Below, in pieces: positions 45,075-56,524 of a stretch of 64,000 nucleotides of DNA. The notes beneath the pieces are model-generated. The model was not told the origin of the DNA and searched no databases. It was given only the letters and a program-made list of their open reading frames with translations. How positions within the stretch are numbered: position 1 is the first letter of the stretch; each line of letters begins with the position of its first letter. The position numbers and the translations under genes are program-made. Source of the stretch: Molanna angustata (taxonomy: Eukaryota > Arthropoda > Insecta > Trichoptera > Molannidae); the NCBI GenBank assembly GCA_963576475.1, contig OY754977.1, positions 29,864,172-29,928,171 on the forward strand, in the 5' to 3' direction.

Positions 45075-45315
45075 TGAGGAACTCCAGAATAAGTAGGCAG
45101 CGGAGGAGGGACTAGTATGGTCATGTCCAAAGGATGGACAAAACCAGACTTCCTCATATCGTGCTTCACAATCAGCCTCACGGAACCCGCCCTCGCGGAA
45201 GACCGCCAAAAAGATGGAGGGATAGCTGGGGGTCCACCTCGCAGGAATAGCAGGCCTCTTAAAAAACAGACCTGAAGGTCTATCCAAAAGAAGAAGAAGA
45301 AGAGAAGAAGAAGAT
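45075..45315 (+). pseudogene. RTE-like LINE tail with (GAA)n end, family with AGACCT hairpin
   Basis: The frame reads GHVQRMDKTRLPHIVLHNQP and GTRPRGRPPKRWRDSWG, then a stop. GHV-RM-K-RLP and RGRPPKRW-DSW are typical of the end of LINE reverse transcriptases. The short 3' region CAGACCTGAAGGTCTATCC forms a small hairpin and is followed by AAGAAGAAGAAG. The copy at 60370 ends the same way. Confidence 0.65.
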
Positions 45316-47212
45316 AAAATAACACATACGTTTAATCCACCAGCACATCCGGCATTCTCTTAGACAAGAATCGAAATAGAATATACAGAATATAGTGAAT
45401 GGGAGGGGTGTGGGGACTGGAGTATTGTTAGCAAAAATAATAGTTTTATGACATTTAATAGCCGCTTACAGCGTGGTCGGCTAGTATAATTATTATAGGA
45501 CCTTACTGACTAATACAATACAATATACATATAGATTTGTACTGTAATGTTTACAAAGAAAATAAATAAATAAAATAATGGTTATAAGATAATGTAGGAA
45601 AAAATCTTACTAAACAATAAATTTGCTGTCTATCTTCAATATAGGAACATATCGCAAATTATTGTGTAGGTACTCACATATTTTATACTTAAAGTTAACT
45701 CCCCAATAAGCCGCAAGTACCTGAGTTTGGAAAAGGTGTTAGAGCTTATTTACGTATATTATTTATTTCATAAATTACTACGATAGACCTAACCAGAAAG
45801 AAAGACAAAAAAATAAAAAAAATGATCGTGCTAGAAGTTTTTTTCCGAAATTTTCTTGAAGCAATAATTCAGTCACCCACTTTCAATTAATAATAATAAT
45901 ACAACTCGAAGTTTCTCCGCTATTTGACAACATTTAAAACAAATACTTAAGTAATGTTAAAACTTTGAACTGTCGCGAAGACGATCAGTTATCTAAATAT
46001 TTTGTAACCGCACGGCAGAATTGACACTGCCTGAGTTCTCCGTTCTGGCGGAGTTTTCCATAAATACACACTCACCGATTATAAATAGGCAACTAATGAA
46101 CGCAAACTTTGGGCCAATTAATTACACAATCTGCTCAACACTTTAAGCCAATACTTGTTACAAAGTATCTCAAACACAATCTCAAATAGTTTCTTTATTT
46201 TCAAAAACACTTTCGCCCTTGAGTACATAGACTGATTCTTAAAATATCTGTGGTGAAAGTGAATTTGTTACACATTAAAACGGGGAAGATTTTGTTGAAA
46301 TTTTTTATTTCTTAAACCAGAATGACGCGAACGAATTAATATTACGTGAAAAATAACTGATGGAAGCATGTGAGGGTTAAAATGTATCTATTATGAGTAG
46401 TGATGTTTTTGTATATCTATTTTGTCCATATCTGATTCGTTTCAGAAAACGAATCAGGAAGTTCACTAGATGTAGTGACAATTTTGACACTCCAATCGAG
46501 AGTTATAAAGACATCTTCTAAAGCGAGTATAAATATTTTTTTTGGAAATATTGTGTCGCCTTTACCTTTCCCGATGTGGAACTTCACAGATGATTCGTGG
46601 AGTTGAATCACGGAAGTGGCACTTAATTCACTGCATAATTGATGGCCATATTTTGTGAATTGAAGAGTCAAGCCACATACCAGCTATGTACTTGAACAAC
46701 TGCTCTAGCTTTCTTTTGCTACTTTATTATTGCACTAGCTATCTTCTGTCTTTGGAGAGTGGCAAAGCCATGGACCCTGTGATCTGCCATGCACATCTGA
46801 GATATATTTCTATCCAAAAAAGTCATTTTTGTATTTCACTCTCATTGAATTATACATCTGACGTGTAACTTCACCACAGCTCACTAGTATACAGATTCGA
46901 TTAATCAAAAGTTATAAGGAGGGACGGACACATATATACACTTGATCTTGGCTTGAAACTATGTCAATATGTTAACAGAAATAAATTCTCAAGAATAATT
47001 TATCAGATTTTTAATTAATTAAAATTTTTAATTAATAAACCAATTCTCTCAATAGATGGCGTTACAACAAAATAAATAAAAAATAATAAGATTGTTGTTC
47101 ATAATTTCACCCATAGATGGCTGTAGTAAAAATTCCTTATTTTCAAGCGAAAAGAATTTCAGTATTACAATATATAGAACTTTCAAAATTGAATTGATAG
47201 GGATCTCATTAA
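45316..47212. other. Mostly AT-rich DNA; one unidentified 84-codon frame
   Basis: On the minus strand, 46417-46671 is open and has a balanced composition (FTKYGHQLCSELSATSVIQL, then KGDTIFPKKIFILALEDVF). A donor-like AAAGGTAAAG occurs within. I do not recognise a family, and a chance frame or an old repeat is as likely as an exon. Nothing else was seen in this stretch. Confidence 0.2.
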
Positions 47213-47375
47213 AAAAAGGCATAATTGGTGAACGTTGCGAAAGCGCATAAAGTGATCACGTAAACCAGCCGATGACAGGTCGTAAGCCCTGTAAGTGCCT
47301 TGATTTCCCGGTTCTCCTACAATAAATATTCCAACTTCGTCTCTATTGAGATTATTAAAAATCTGTTAAAAAATA
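47213..47375 (+). mobile_element. MITE-like repeat M1, copy 2
   Basis: Runs from TCTCATTAAAAAAAGGCATA through GGTGAACGTTGCG, GTAAACCAGCCGATGACAGG to CTTCGTCTCTATTGAGAT. Short imperfect terminal inverted repeats (CTCAATARAG-like) are visible at both ends. It is flanked on the right by CCAATGTTTGCGCATATGC. Confidence 0.6.
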
Positions 47376-49282
47376 TCTTTGACTCCCGACAGGGAAAAAA
47401 ATCCAATGTTTGCGCATATGCATTTTAATAAAAATATTCGAATAATTTATCAGTTGGATAATTCTATGCAACTTGATATTATCTGATTTTGTTTATTTCG
47501 ATATGTCAAATCAAAAAAATTCCATGCAGTGGAAAATTTTCTATTTTTATGAATTAAATGAAACGTCAGTTTTTTTTACGATTACATTGCCATGTTTTAA
47601 GTTTTTTTCAGATCTTATATTATGTTGTTCTGATTTTTGACGCATAATGCTCGCGGGGCGCATTTATAGACGCGACAGGCCGCAGTTTGCACATGGCTGA
47701 TCTAAACTATAAGTTATATCGACTTCATATTGATATCATATCGTCCTTCCTGTGGCAAACTCGCGAAACTAACATTTTTAGTGAATATTCGTTTTTAATA
47801 CATAAATAGAATTTATAAAAATGTTCATATTTTTTCTATTGTTCATCTTGTTTCTATTTTTGTAAATTAAGTGTTATAGTATGTATACGATATAAAACAT
47901 CGGTACACTTTGAAATTTTCGAACAAAAATTATCCCTTAAATTTGTGGTTGGCGTAAATTGCTGGATGTGCAAGGTCACTAATCAAGGTTCAAGGAGAAA
48001 GATTCATGCGACAGAAAGCTTTTTCCGGTTTATTATAACCCAAATTTATCTTGGGGACAATTCCACAGAAAATTTGTGTTGTTAGGTGAAGTTGGAAGCA
48101 TGCTTCAAACTCACTTCTACCCAGTTGGGAGATAACAAAATTCTGTTGATATTGTAATTTATTCATTTATATTCTGGCGATTTATCAATTTATTGCAGAT
48201 TCAATATTTTGTATCTATACTAAAATATGACTATGTATTGTTTTTTGACTCCGGCGATTTCGTAGATTCGCAGATTCACTAGTTTGTTTCAATTTATTGG
48301 CAAAGTTACGAATCTGTTGGAATTCATTTATTTATGTAAACAAATGAAAAACAACATGATCAATTCATAAATATGTCAATAAATTGACATTTAAAGTTAA
48401 CTGCGTTATAAAATTGATATTACATAGTGTCAAAGTTTGTATTTGCTCTCCTGTAAACTTTATTTTTTGCAGTTTGCATTGGATAATTAAACCTTGAAAT
48501 AATGTGATCTTAGAGATGAGCTGCTTAAAAATACATTCAAAAGTTGACAATATTTCAAAAAGCAAAAATGTGCAATAACTTTTTACTGAATAGTCTTGTT
48601 TTGCCCGTATCCCTGATATTGTCTAAACCAAAATGTCTGGCGAATCGTTAGTTTAGTCAAATCATCAAGTAAACTAATACTTTTCGGAGCACAATACTAT
48701 TCAAAAGTTAGAAAAGATAAGGAATAGAACGATTTCAGCTGATTAATTGTATAAATGACAGTAATTACTCTTAAGTGAACAAAAAGTAAACCTTCGTTTA
48801 ATTCTCCGTTCTTTGCGCCTTAATTCTTTCAAGGACCTCTCGCCGATAAAGTAATCAATTCAGTACCTCGCTTATCACCCAGTTACGGAGATCAGATAAA
48901 ACTCAAAGTGGCAAAACTTGAGACGAAAGGTTTAGAAGTCCAAAGTTCGACACTTCGCCTTGAAGTTATGACGAGTTGTAAGTACCCAGGTATAATACAT
49001 TCGTCGTCCGCAGTGGATAACTTATTTTTATATTTATGGAAATAAGAATAAAATAAACAGACATTCTGCACAAAAATATTTTTTTTTCCTTTCAATCACA
49101 AAATAATTGACACAAAGCACTATTTGCAGGGTTGATTGACTTAAGAAAAAAATAAAATAAAATAAATAAACCTTTATTTTCACTGTCACTGCCATTAACA
49201 TAGAGATTTTCAACTATCATTTTGAGTTCTATTTGAATTGATGGCGAACACACAAGGTTTTTTTCGTGGAATATAAAAAATT
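47376..49282. other. AT-rich DNA; R1-like scrap at 47690-47745
   Basis: No gene seen. CGCGGGGCGCATTTATAGACG near 47652 starts a small GC-rich patch, and AACTATAAGTTATATCGACTTCATATTG read in reverse recalls repeat R1. Confidence 0.3.
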
Positions 49283-49400
49283 GTATAATGGAAGTCTCCA
49301 AAATGTGGCAACTTGTTATTGGGTGCGTGGTAAATAAATATTTTACATAATACATGTTAGTTGCCCTAGAAGCAAAATTAAATTAAATAAATAAATAAAT
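49283..49400 (+). mobile_element. SINE family S1 tail with (AAAT)n
   Basis: GAAGTCTCCAAAATGTGGC, AACTTGTTATTGGGTGCG and TTAGTTGCCCTAGAAGCAAA match the S1 tail at 40760-40870, followed by (AAAT)n. No tRNA-like head is present. Confidence 0.6.
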
Positions 49401-49514
49401 GTTCCAACAGGAAAAGTTAGTCAAGTCAATACGTACATTATAAAAGAGTTTCTTATTTTACGCCCTTTGTAAGCATATTGATGCATATCATTATAAAAAC
49501 CAATAACATTCATA

Positions 49515-49612
49515 CACGCTCATACACGCACACGCACACACACACACGCAACAAGACACACAAAGACAGCCAGACAGACACACAGATAGACGACTGACAC
49601 ACAAAGACAAAT
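49515..49612 (+). repeat. Degenerate (CA)n / (ACAG)n tract
   Basis: ACGCACACGCACACACACAC followed by AGACAGCCAGACAGACAC; low-complexity and imperfect. Confidence 0.85.
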
Positions 49613-49889
49613 TTAACAGATACCTTCCTCTCACAGGAGAAATTACTGCATAATTATTTCCCACGCCAATCTTGCTTTTCTAGACTGGGTAGAGTATTTT
49701 TTTTTATATATTTACTATATTTCCTGTCATAATCTCTACTGTAGTATGTATAATACAAAGCTGTTGACAAAAAATAAATTTAAATAAATCCTCATTCAGT
49801 ATCTTTATTAGTACATATATGTATCTGATCTAAAAACACTCGATAGATGGCGATATTCGTTGACTTGTTTTTGTAAAATTCGAAGAATA

Positions 49890-51165
49890 TAATGTCAATT
49901 TGTTTTTTTATTTTAATTGAATACAAATATACGGCCCAAGGCCATTTACAGTTACATGTTTTACACAATACAAATAAAAATTGTCATCACAGTCGATTGG
50001 AAAAACATAATATATACTTATTAAATCGATTGAATGAATATGCAAACAAAGCATTTAACATAACTTACATAAAAATAATAACATATAAATTTAACAAAGA
50101 GCCCTAGGTACATAAAATTGTTTAACCTATATATATACATTCAATACCCATTCACCAATTACTAAAAACGGAAGAAAAAGCAAATTTAATACAATGATTA
50201 AAAAATACTTCCTAGCAACTGATCCTAAAATAATGTGAGGTTAGGTCTCACTAAATGGAAATGATCACACAGACAGATAATGGTTAGGACCGTCTTCAGG
50301 GTGAGGGTGAAATATATGCATTTAATGTACAACAAAAAATATTATGTTTCATTAGGATAATTAAGCATTGATTTTAAATCTAGTAAAAAGAAAAGATCTA
50401 TATGATACAATTAAAATGAAAAAAAAATATTACATTTTAAACGACATAACCTACGTACATAATATTAGCAGCAATTAACTGATTTTTAAAAAGCATTGAT
50501 ATAAGTTATTTTTTAAATTTAGGTGTTGTATTCACAACTTGATATGAAATTTGAGATGATTCTCTTTCTGATATTCACAAAATATGTAATAATATGTACT
50601 ACATATCATAACAATAAGACGGAATGGACTAATTTATGCACTATCAATGGTCGAGTTAAAGAATGAAACGCTGGAGCAATCCACCACTCGCCAATCCATT
50701 CGAATATTTAACATAGAAAAAGGGAAAATGTACTTCAAAATTAAACAATAATTGTTTAATAAATCCTTGATTGTCTCCTTGTGCCTTTCTGTTGTTGATT
50801 GAGCTCCCTCTGGCAGTTAATGAAGGATACACAAGGGTAAACTGGGGCTTCCCGGGCGGAAGTAAAAGGTATTTTCTTTTCCTTTAAAGTGTCTTTTCCA
50901 ATCCTACCGTCTCCTCTGACCCGTAGCAAGTTCAGCATCAGCGTTTAAGAATCACTGCTTAAAGTGAAAAACCTCGCCGAAAATATCTACAAAGACTTTT
51001 ATTTTTTATAAAATGTCTCCGAAACATTTTTTCATCTTTGATTTTAAAATTTGTAAAGTAATATTTTAATCTCACAAACCATCCCGTAACGTAATGTGTG
51101 AATAAATAATAAGTTAACATATTAATTCTATTTCGATTTACTATTTTTATTTGCATATTCCTATT
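49890..51165. other. AT-rich DNA; possible LINE 3' region and an unassigned open frame
   Basis: 49890-50310 resembles a minus-strand LINE 3' untranslated region (GGCCCAAGGCCATTTACAG) without coding support. The minus-strand frame 50756-50940 (LNLLRVRGDGRIGKDTLKEK) is GC-richer than its surroundings but has no motif I recognise. Confidence 0.25.
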
Positions 51166-51166
51166 G

Positions 51167-51735
51167 CTTTATATTATATATATTTTCACAATTCTCTCTT
51201 TCCTTTTCTCATTGTTGTGGTCAGTTGTTTTTTTTTTGTTTATATTTTTGTAATTCTCTCCTTCCTTTTCTCATTGTTTTGGTCTGTTGCTTATATTGTT
51301 TATATTTTTGCAATAATTCTCTCCTTCCTTTTCTCATTATTGTGGTCAGTTGCTTTTTTTGTTTATATTTTGTTTTTTTTTGTCAGTTGCTTTTATCGTT
51401 TATATTTTTTCAATTCTCTCCATCCTTTTCTCATTCTTGTGGTCTGTTGTTTTTTTGTTTATATTTTAGCAATTCTCTCCTTCCTTTTCTCATTGTTGTG
51501 GTCTGTTGCTTTTTATTGTTTATATGTTTGCAATTCTCTCCTTCCTTTTCTCATTGTTGTGGTCAGTTGCTTTTTATTGTTTGTATTTTTGCAATTCTCT
51601 CCTTCCTTTTCTCATTGCTGTGGTCAGTTGCTTTTTTTTGTTTATATTTTGTTTTTTTGTCAGTTGCTTTTATCGTTTATATTTTTGCAATTCTCTCCTT
51701 CCTTTTCTCATTGTTGTGGATAGTTTCTTTTTATT
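51167..51735 (+). repeat. Pyrimidine-rich tandem repeat, 58-64-bp unit with two longer units
   Basis: Eight copies of the phrase CTTTTCTCATTGTTGTGGTC lie at spacings of 62, 64, 99, 58, 60, 60 and 97 bp. The two longer units carry an extra GTTTTTTTGTCAGTTGCTTT block. Long frames rich in Phe, Leu, Ser and Val look like membrane proteins but are repeat translations. Confidence 0.9.
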
Positions 51736-52324
51736 GCAGTATTATTTATTTGTCACGTTGTTTTGAAAATGATCATATACCTACCTACATACAACTGAAA
51801 CGAATTTAATTGATTCTTGATTTGGTTGGGTTGCTTCGAATAAATTGTGATATAGCAATGCTCACATTTGTTTACTTGTGAGTTCTTCAATTCACTAAAT
51901 ATATAAAACCAGTCCTTATGTACCTACGTATAAAATAGGGAATGTTACCTAATAATCTGGTCGTATGTGGTGTTCGTATATGGTTGAATTCTGTTATTCA
52001 AAGCCATTAAATTCTATGCAGTTCATAGACAGTATTGCAAGCGCGAATAAATGGATGCATCAAATATTAAAGGTTTAATCTAGTGAACCCAATTCGCAAA
52101 TAGCAATTTTCGCTATAATGATATTTCAAAACTGGCAATAAAATTTCATTGTTCTCGTATTGAAAATTTTATTTGAAATATAATACATACATACATATTT
52201 TTTTTTTTGCAAATTGGTATTTGATAGAAAAACTCCCACCCTTATTGATACTCTCTCTCTCTCTCTGTCATGCGCGCACCCACACTATTTGACACTTTTT
52301 TATTGTCTTCTTTTGATATTAGCA
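51736..52324. other. No gene seen; (CT)n run at 52248-52266
   Basis: AT-rich unique-looking DNA. Nothing recognisable apart from the short (CT)n run followed by GTCATGCGCGCACCC. Confidence 0.4.
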
Positions 52325-53049
52325 GCCAGTTTCATAAAAAGCAGCAAAAGGACCCTTTAGTTAAAGGTTCCTTAAAAATTTAAAGTCGGCCTTAAGTCGT
52401 TGCGTTTCATAAATAATAATGCCGCGTACTTTAGTAAAAGGCAGAAATGTCACCAAAATACCTGAAAGTTGGCAATATTGCTATCAAAATCTATGGAAAC
52501 ATAGCTCATAGCATAGGTAAATCTTTCTGTTTCATACCATATAATGTTATTTCTGTCATTGAATTGATCATTGATGTATAGGACATGTTTATGGAACAAA
52601 ACCTATCAAGAAATTCTACTTTACCATGTGGTCAATTCTTTTCCTATATGCTATTCACCGCCGTATCACAGTACGCATCTTATAATTATCTCATTTTGAA
52701 AAAATCATTTTGCTATATTATTCATAAAAAAATGTTTAAATAATAACAAAACTATTGAATATTAGTAAGTAATATGCACATGATCGTCAACATTCAATTG
52801 ACAATATTGACATCAACAACAGATAATATAGAAGTAAACTTACATCAAGAACTGACTTCAACATTATGTCATATTGCAGCACACTCTGGTGGCAAAAAAA
52901 TGAACTGCTCTTAAAGAAGTCTTTAGTGACTTAAGTACGAAGACACTGGACTTTAAATTAAAGTGAACTTTAAGTGACATTTTGTTGTTATGAAACGCAA
53001 TTTATTTTAAAGTCGACATTAAGTCTCCTTTAATTTTTATGAAACTGGC
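52325..53049. mobile_element. 725-bp non-autonomous DNA element with exact 16-bp TIR
   Basis: GCCAGTTTCATAAAAA at the left end has its exact reverse complement at the right end. Further inside, both ends carry TTGCGTTTCATAA and several AAAGTC/CTTAAG words in inverted order, so the inverted repeats are long and imperfect (about 100 bp or more). No transposase is encoded. Candidate target duplications are unclear (ATTAGCA left, CATAGGT right), so the superfamily is not assigned. Confidence 0.6.
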
Positions 53050-53471
53050 CATAGGTGTAGTACGTAACAGGTAGGCACATGTCTTATTTATATTTTAGCT
53101 TATTTCCTTTTAATAATTTTATGCAGGTATTTGTGCTGTCCTTAAATAAAATTAACATAAATTGTGTTCTGACTAAAACTGTGTGAACTCATCCATCAAC
53201 GAGATTTTAATCAATCAATTTCTCTATTAACTTATTATTTCTCAAGTAGTACGAATGGTGAGGCTAGTGACGAATAAATGTACTGTAAATCGATCAAAAT
53301 GTTCCTCATTTAGAAATATGAGCTTATAATGGGAATAATCATTATTATATACTTATCGTGTGATGTAGAAAGTCTCCAGAAATTTATACGTCATATTGAA
53401 ATATTCCGGCCTTGGCATAAATAGGGAAATATATGTATATTAACTTTTCTCCCATAAGCTGACAACGTTTG

Positions 53472-53973
53472 TCCAACTGACGAATTTATTTCTCTTGAAC
53501 AAATCGACAAAGTATTAAGCCAAGATACGCGAGATTTAAAATCGAGGACCTATATTTTTCACGGTTTTTTCATTTTTAATGTTTAATTTTATATAAAAAA
53601 TATGAACAATGTATGTACATAGTAGTTCGTCAACTTTTTTAACAATTTTGATAAAAATTGAATTGAGTGACGACATCGTTTAATACAATTTGTAAGGCAG
53701 TAAACACTACACAATATCTCACTCCATAGTTTGATACCTACTTAATCAACAAACATACATCATGCTGTTTTCATATACTGGGTAGGAATAACAGACTGAC
53801 TTCCATACTATCCTATCTAGACATATATACCTAGATGTTTTATATAGAGGACAAAATATCTTAAAATATTTATTAATTTGTGTTTAAGAGTTTATAGTTT
53901 GGTACGTTTTATTCAATTCTGCATAGGTACTATCGCCATTGACAGTTGGATCTTATGTGTTACATGCAACTAG
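53472..53973 (+). mobile_element. HINE-like element, copy D
   Basis: TCCAACTGACGAATTTATTT at the left; CATTGACAGTTGGATCTTAT, a TATGTGTTACATG hairpin and CAACTAG at the right, followed by TT. Shares CAAGATACGCGAGA with copy A and the CATCATGCTGTTTTCATA block with all copies. 502 bp. Confidence 0.6.
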
Positions 53974-53999
53974 TTTTTATGTAGATCAATTCTAATCTT

Positions 54000-54183
54000 T
54001 CATTTTTTTTATAAAAAAGTTAAAATTGGACAAGTACATAAATGTCTCCCTACATTCATTTAATTAAGCATAAACGCTTGTGCTTAGATGAACGATATCA
54101 GTTGAGCCAGCTATGGTTGAGTTCGAACTCGTTATCACTGGATTATTATGCCAGCGAGATTACCGCTGTCACCGACCGATCTA
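54000..54183 (-). mobile_element. tRNA-derived SINE, family S2, diverged copy
   Basis: Shares AAGCATAAACGCTTGTGC, GAGTTCGAACTCG-like B box and GATCGGTCGGTGACAGCGG (minus strand) with other S2 copies. It starts 27 bp after the end of HINE copy D. Confidence 0.5.
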
Positions 54184-54209
54184 CATAATATGTTCTACAT
54201 AATATATTT

Positions 54210-55095
54210 ATATGGATGATTTCAGAATTCTGTCTGTTTGTATGTGAATGTATCTCCCCCCCTCCCCTTATAACTTTTAATCCGTTTAATTTACAAAGCC
54301 CAACATTACACAATACATAGATTTTTTTTCAGGTCAGTAGCTGTCGACATTTAAAATTTAATTTTATATTTCTTCATATCTCAAAGAACATTTTTCAGCT
54401 CTGAAGTCAACACACACTAAATAAGAAGCTTTGTAGCATAGTGTTATAAGTTATAAAATTTATATGCATAAATTAAGAATTTAATATGGATATACTCAAA
54501 ATTTGGATAGAACATTTATTGAGTTTGTGTCCTATTGCACAAAGCCCAAAATTTCTTAAAATATAGAAAGTTATTAGGCTATATATATATTTTTTTTCAA
54601 AGAATTTGGTATTTTTGTTTCAGTTAGAGGTAATTACCGTTTAAATTCATATTTTATTTTTCCATATATTTCAAAAACCATAAAAGCTATTACTCTGAAA
54701 ATTTTAATTATTTTTTTTTTTTATGAAAAAATGAATATGTCCTTGTTAAACAAGTACATATACATCTTCCTACGTTCCCTAAAATAAGCATATAAATGCT
54801 TGTGCTATAGGTGAACGAAATCGGTCGAGGCAGGATTCGAACTCGCGACCACTGGATTACTAGCCCAGCGCGCTAACCGCTCTGCCATCGACCCATCTAT
54901 CTGCCAATTATGTAATCATATTTTTATAAAAAAGTTCCAGGATTTCTCAAACTTTTTTGTTATGAAATTTATTTATTCATAAATAAATTATGTGTTATAC
55001 TGCCCATTCGATATTTTTTTCATTTCGATATTTTTTTAAAAAAATATCGAAAATCGCCGAAACTTCCCAACTAGATACTTTAATTTTCTATAAAA
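54210..55095 (+). mobile_element. HINE-like interior, copy H, interrupted by a SINE
   Basis: TCCCCTTATAACTTTTAATCC, CAAAGCCCAAAATTTC, TTTTGTTTCAGTTAGAGGT and CATATATTTCAAAAACCAT follow copy A 1520-1690, and after the SINE the sequence resumes with TTCCAGGATTTCTCAAAC and CTTCCCAACTAGATAC (copy A 1760-1890). Tips are absent. Confidence 0.5.
54705..54897 (-). mobile_element. tRNA-derived SINE, family S2, best copy
   Basis: Minus strand: GGGTCGATGGCAGAGCGGTT (A box TGGCAGAGCGG, 54877-54887) and GAGTTCGAATCC (B box, 54833-54844). The head can fold into much of a tRNA: acceptor GGGTCGA/TCGACC and an anticodon arm CTGGG-CTAGTAA-TCCAG (loop triplet AGT would be Thr). The T stem carries a mismatch, and a 110-bp SINE body plus A-rich tail follow, so it is a SINE and not a tRNA gene. 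It is inserted in HINE copy H. Confidence 0.8.
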
Positions 55096-55114
55096 ATACA
55101 AACATACAATTTGT

Positions 55115-55435
55115 GTATACATACATACATACATACCATCACGCCATGTCCCTCACCGGGTAGGCAGAGAGAACCGAACGCCACTTACTTCTATCTTGAC
55201 ATACATTCATCGCCTCGACAACATTCATACATCGTCTTATACATGTTCGTCTGTTGTTCACACTTCTAATTTTTCCTTTTTTCAAAATACCGTTCACATG
55301 GACGTGCAATCCCTTCCTTGGACGGCCCCGGCCTCTCATTACATTCCTGTCCGCAATGTATATTTTCTTCGTCAGAAGTTCCTCATTCATTTTCCCCATT
55401 TGGTCAAACCATCTCAGTGTGTTCACTTTCATTCT
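55115..55435 (-). pseudogene. LINE tail with (ATGT)n end, PVRDMA family
   Basis: Minus-strand frame 55139-55432: KVNTLRWFDQMGKMNEELLT, KKIYIADRNVMRGRGRPRKG, NRRTCIRRCMNVVEAMNVC and KWRSVLSAYPVRDMA, then stop. LRWF-H--RM, KKIY, RGRGRPR and W-S are typical of the end of RTE-like reverse transcriptases. The tail on the plus strand is (CATA)n. The same family is at 63766-64000. Confidence 0.7.
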
Positions 55436-55439
55436 ATTA

Positions 55440-55856
55440 ATAACATCTTTCTTTATCCTACATTCTTTCCTTATGTCCTCATTTTTTACCCTGTGTCATA
55501 CATCGTTCTATTGCAGATTCTTCTTAGCGATCTCATTTTAACTGCATTTATTCTACTTTCGTGCAACTTCTGCCATACATACCATCAATCAATTACATAT
55601 TCGGGGTAGGAAAAAAGTAATCACTTGCTTGGATAGAAATCGATAATTTATAGTTTGATACGTTATATTTCATTTGTTTCATGCAAAAAGTATAAGAGTT
55701 AATTTTGTCTGTTTAATTTTAGTATGGTTGAGGGTGTAATCTCATATGTGGGATATTTTATGTGTAGTTATTACTTTTGTACGGAACCTCGGAAGGGGGT
55801 TAATGAAATTTCGTGGTCATTTTCAGAGACTAGAGGCACTCGCGCACCCCGTGGTG
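55440..55856. other. No gene seen
   Basis: Contains a scrap similar to the HINE inner block (CATACATACCATCAATCAAT, TTCGGGGTAGGAAAAAA at about 55575-55612). Otherwise unremarkable. Confidence 0.35.
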
Positions 55857-55920
55857 TTATGTGTTATTAAAAAACTCCGATACGAAATTTTCCGGAAAAA
55901 CCACCGCTGTGTTTAAAAAA

Positions 55921-56127
55921 AACTCACCCATCGCATCTTCGCCATCCGCTCTACAAAATAATTTATTACATCCAAAACTGGTTCTGCTCGCCACGGCAAA
56001 GATTCCATTTGTTTTTTTTATTTTTTCTGTATAATCTTCTAAAGAAATAACTGGCTTGGAGCCTTCGTACGACAAAGAGAGAAGTACGGCATCCACAGTT
56101 GAGATAGATGGATAATCTTTAATAATA
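55921..56127 (-). CDS. Possible internal exon of an unidentified host gene
   Basis: On the minus strand an open frame runs YPSISTVDAVLLSLSYEGSK, PVISLEDYTEKIKKTNGIF, AVASRTSFGCNKLFCRADGE, DAMG. It is bounded downstream by a strong donor (GGTGAGTTTTTT) and upstream by an acceptor-like ATATTATTAAAG. Amino-acid composition is that of a globular protein, and the GC content rises within it. I do not recognise the family. No neighbouring exon was found within several kilobases. An open frame of about 70 codons with splice-site-like borders is suggestive but not decisive. Confidence 0.35.
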
Positions 56128-56524
56128 TGCTAGCCCGTCCTGTATGAATACTGCACAGAATATGACGAAACGGAAGCAAATACATTACATAGACCTTCGT
56201 CCAGGAATGGACAGAGTTTGTCTTAACATGAATAATAAAATATGAGGATATTTTTTTCTGCCGTCATTACATGAATAGTTTTTGGAAATAAAACTTTTAT
56301 TTTAATAAGAATTACGTCTTTCCAAGTCTAGAAATAGCAATATTATGTTTTATCTTCTTCAATTTAAAAATGGAAAATATCCAAAATTTAACGATAAGTC
56401 ACAAAATAAATTTGATCTTTCCAACGTTTGCTTGATTCCTTGAGCAAATTCAAAGATCCAAATGTTATTTATCTGATGAACTCTGAATATTATATAGGTA
56501 GAACATAAATAATTTATATTTTTT

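Noticed and set aside
51151..51809. Phe/Leu-rich multi-span membrane-protein-like frames
   Set aside because: Three overlapping plus-strand frames arise from one pyrimidine-rich tandem repeat.
54705..54897. True tRNA-Thr gene
   Set aside because: T-stem mismatch, several other copies with the same 110-bp body and A-rich tail, hence a SINE.
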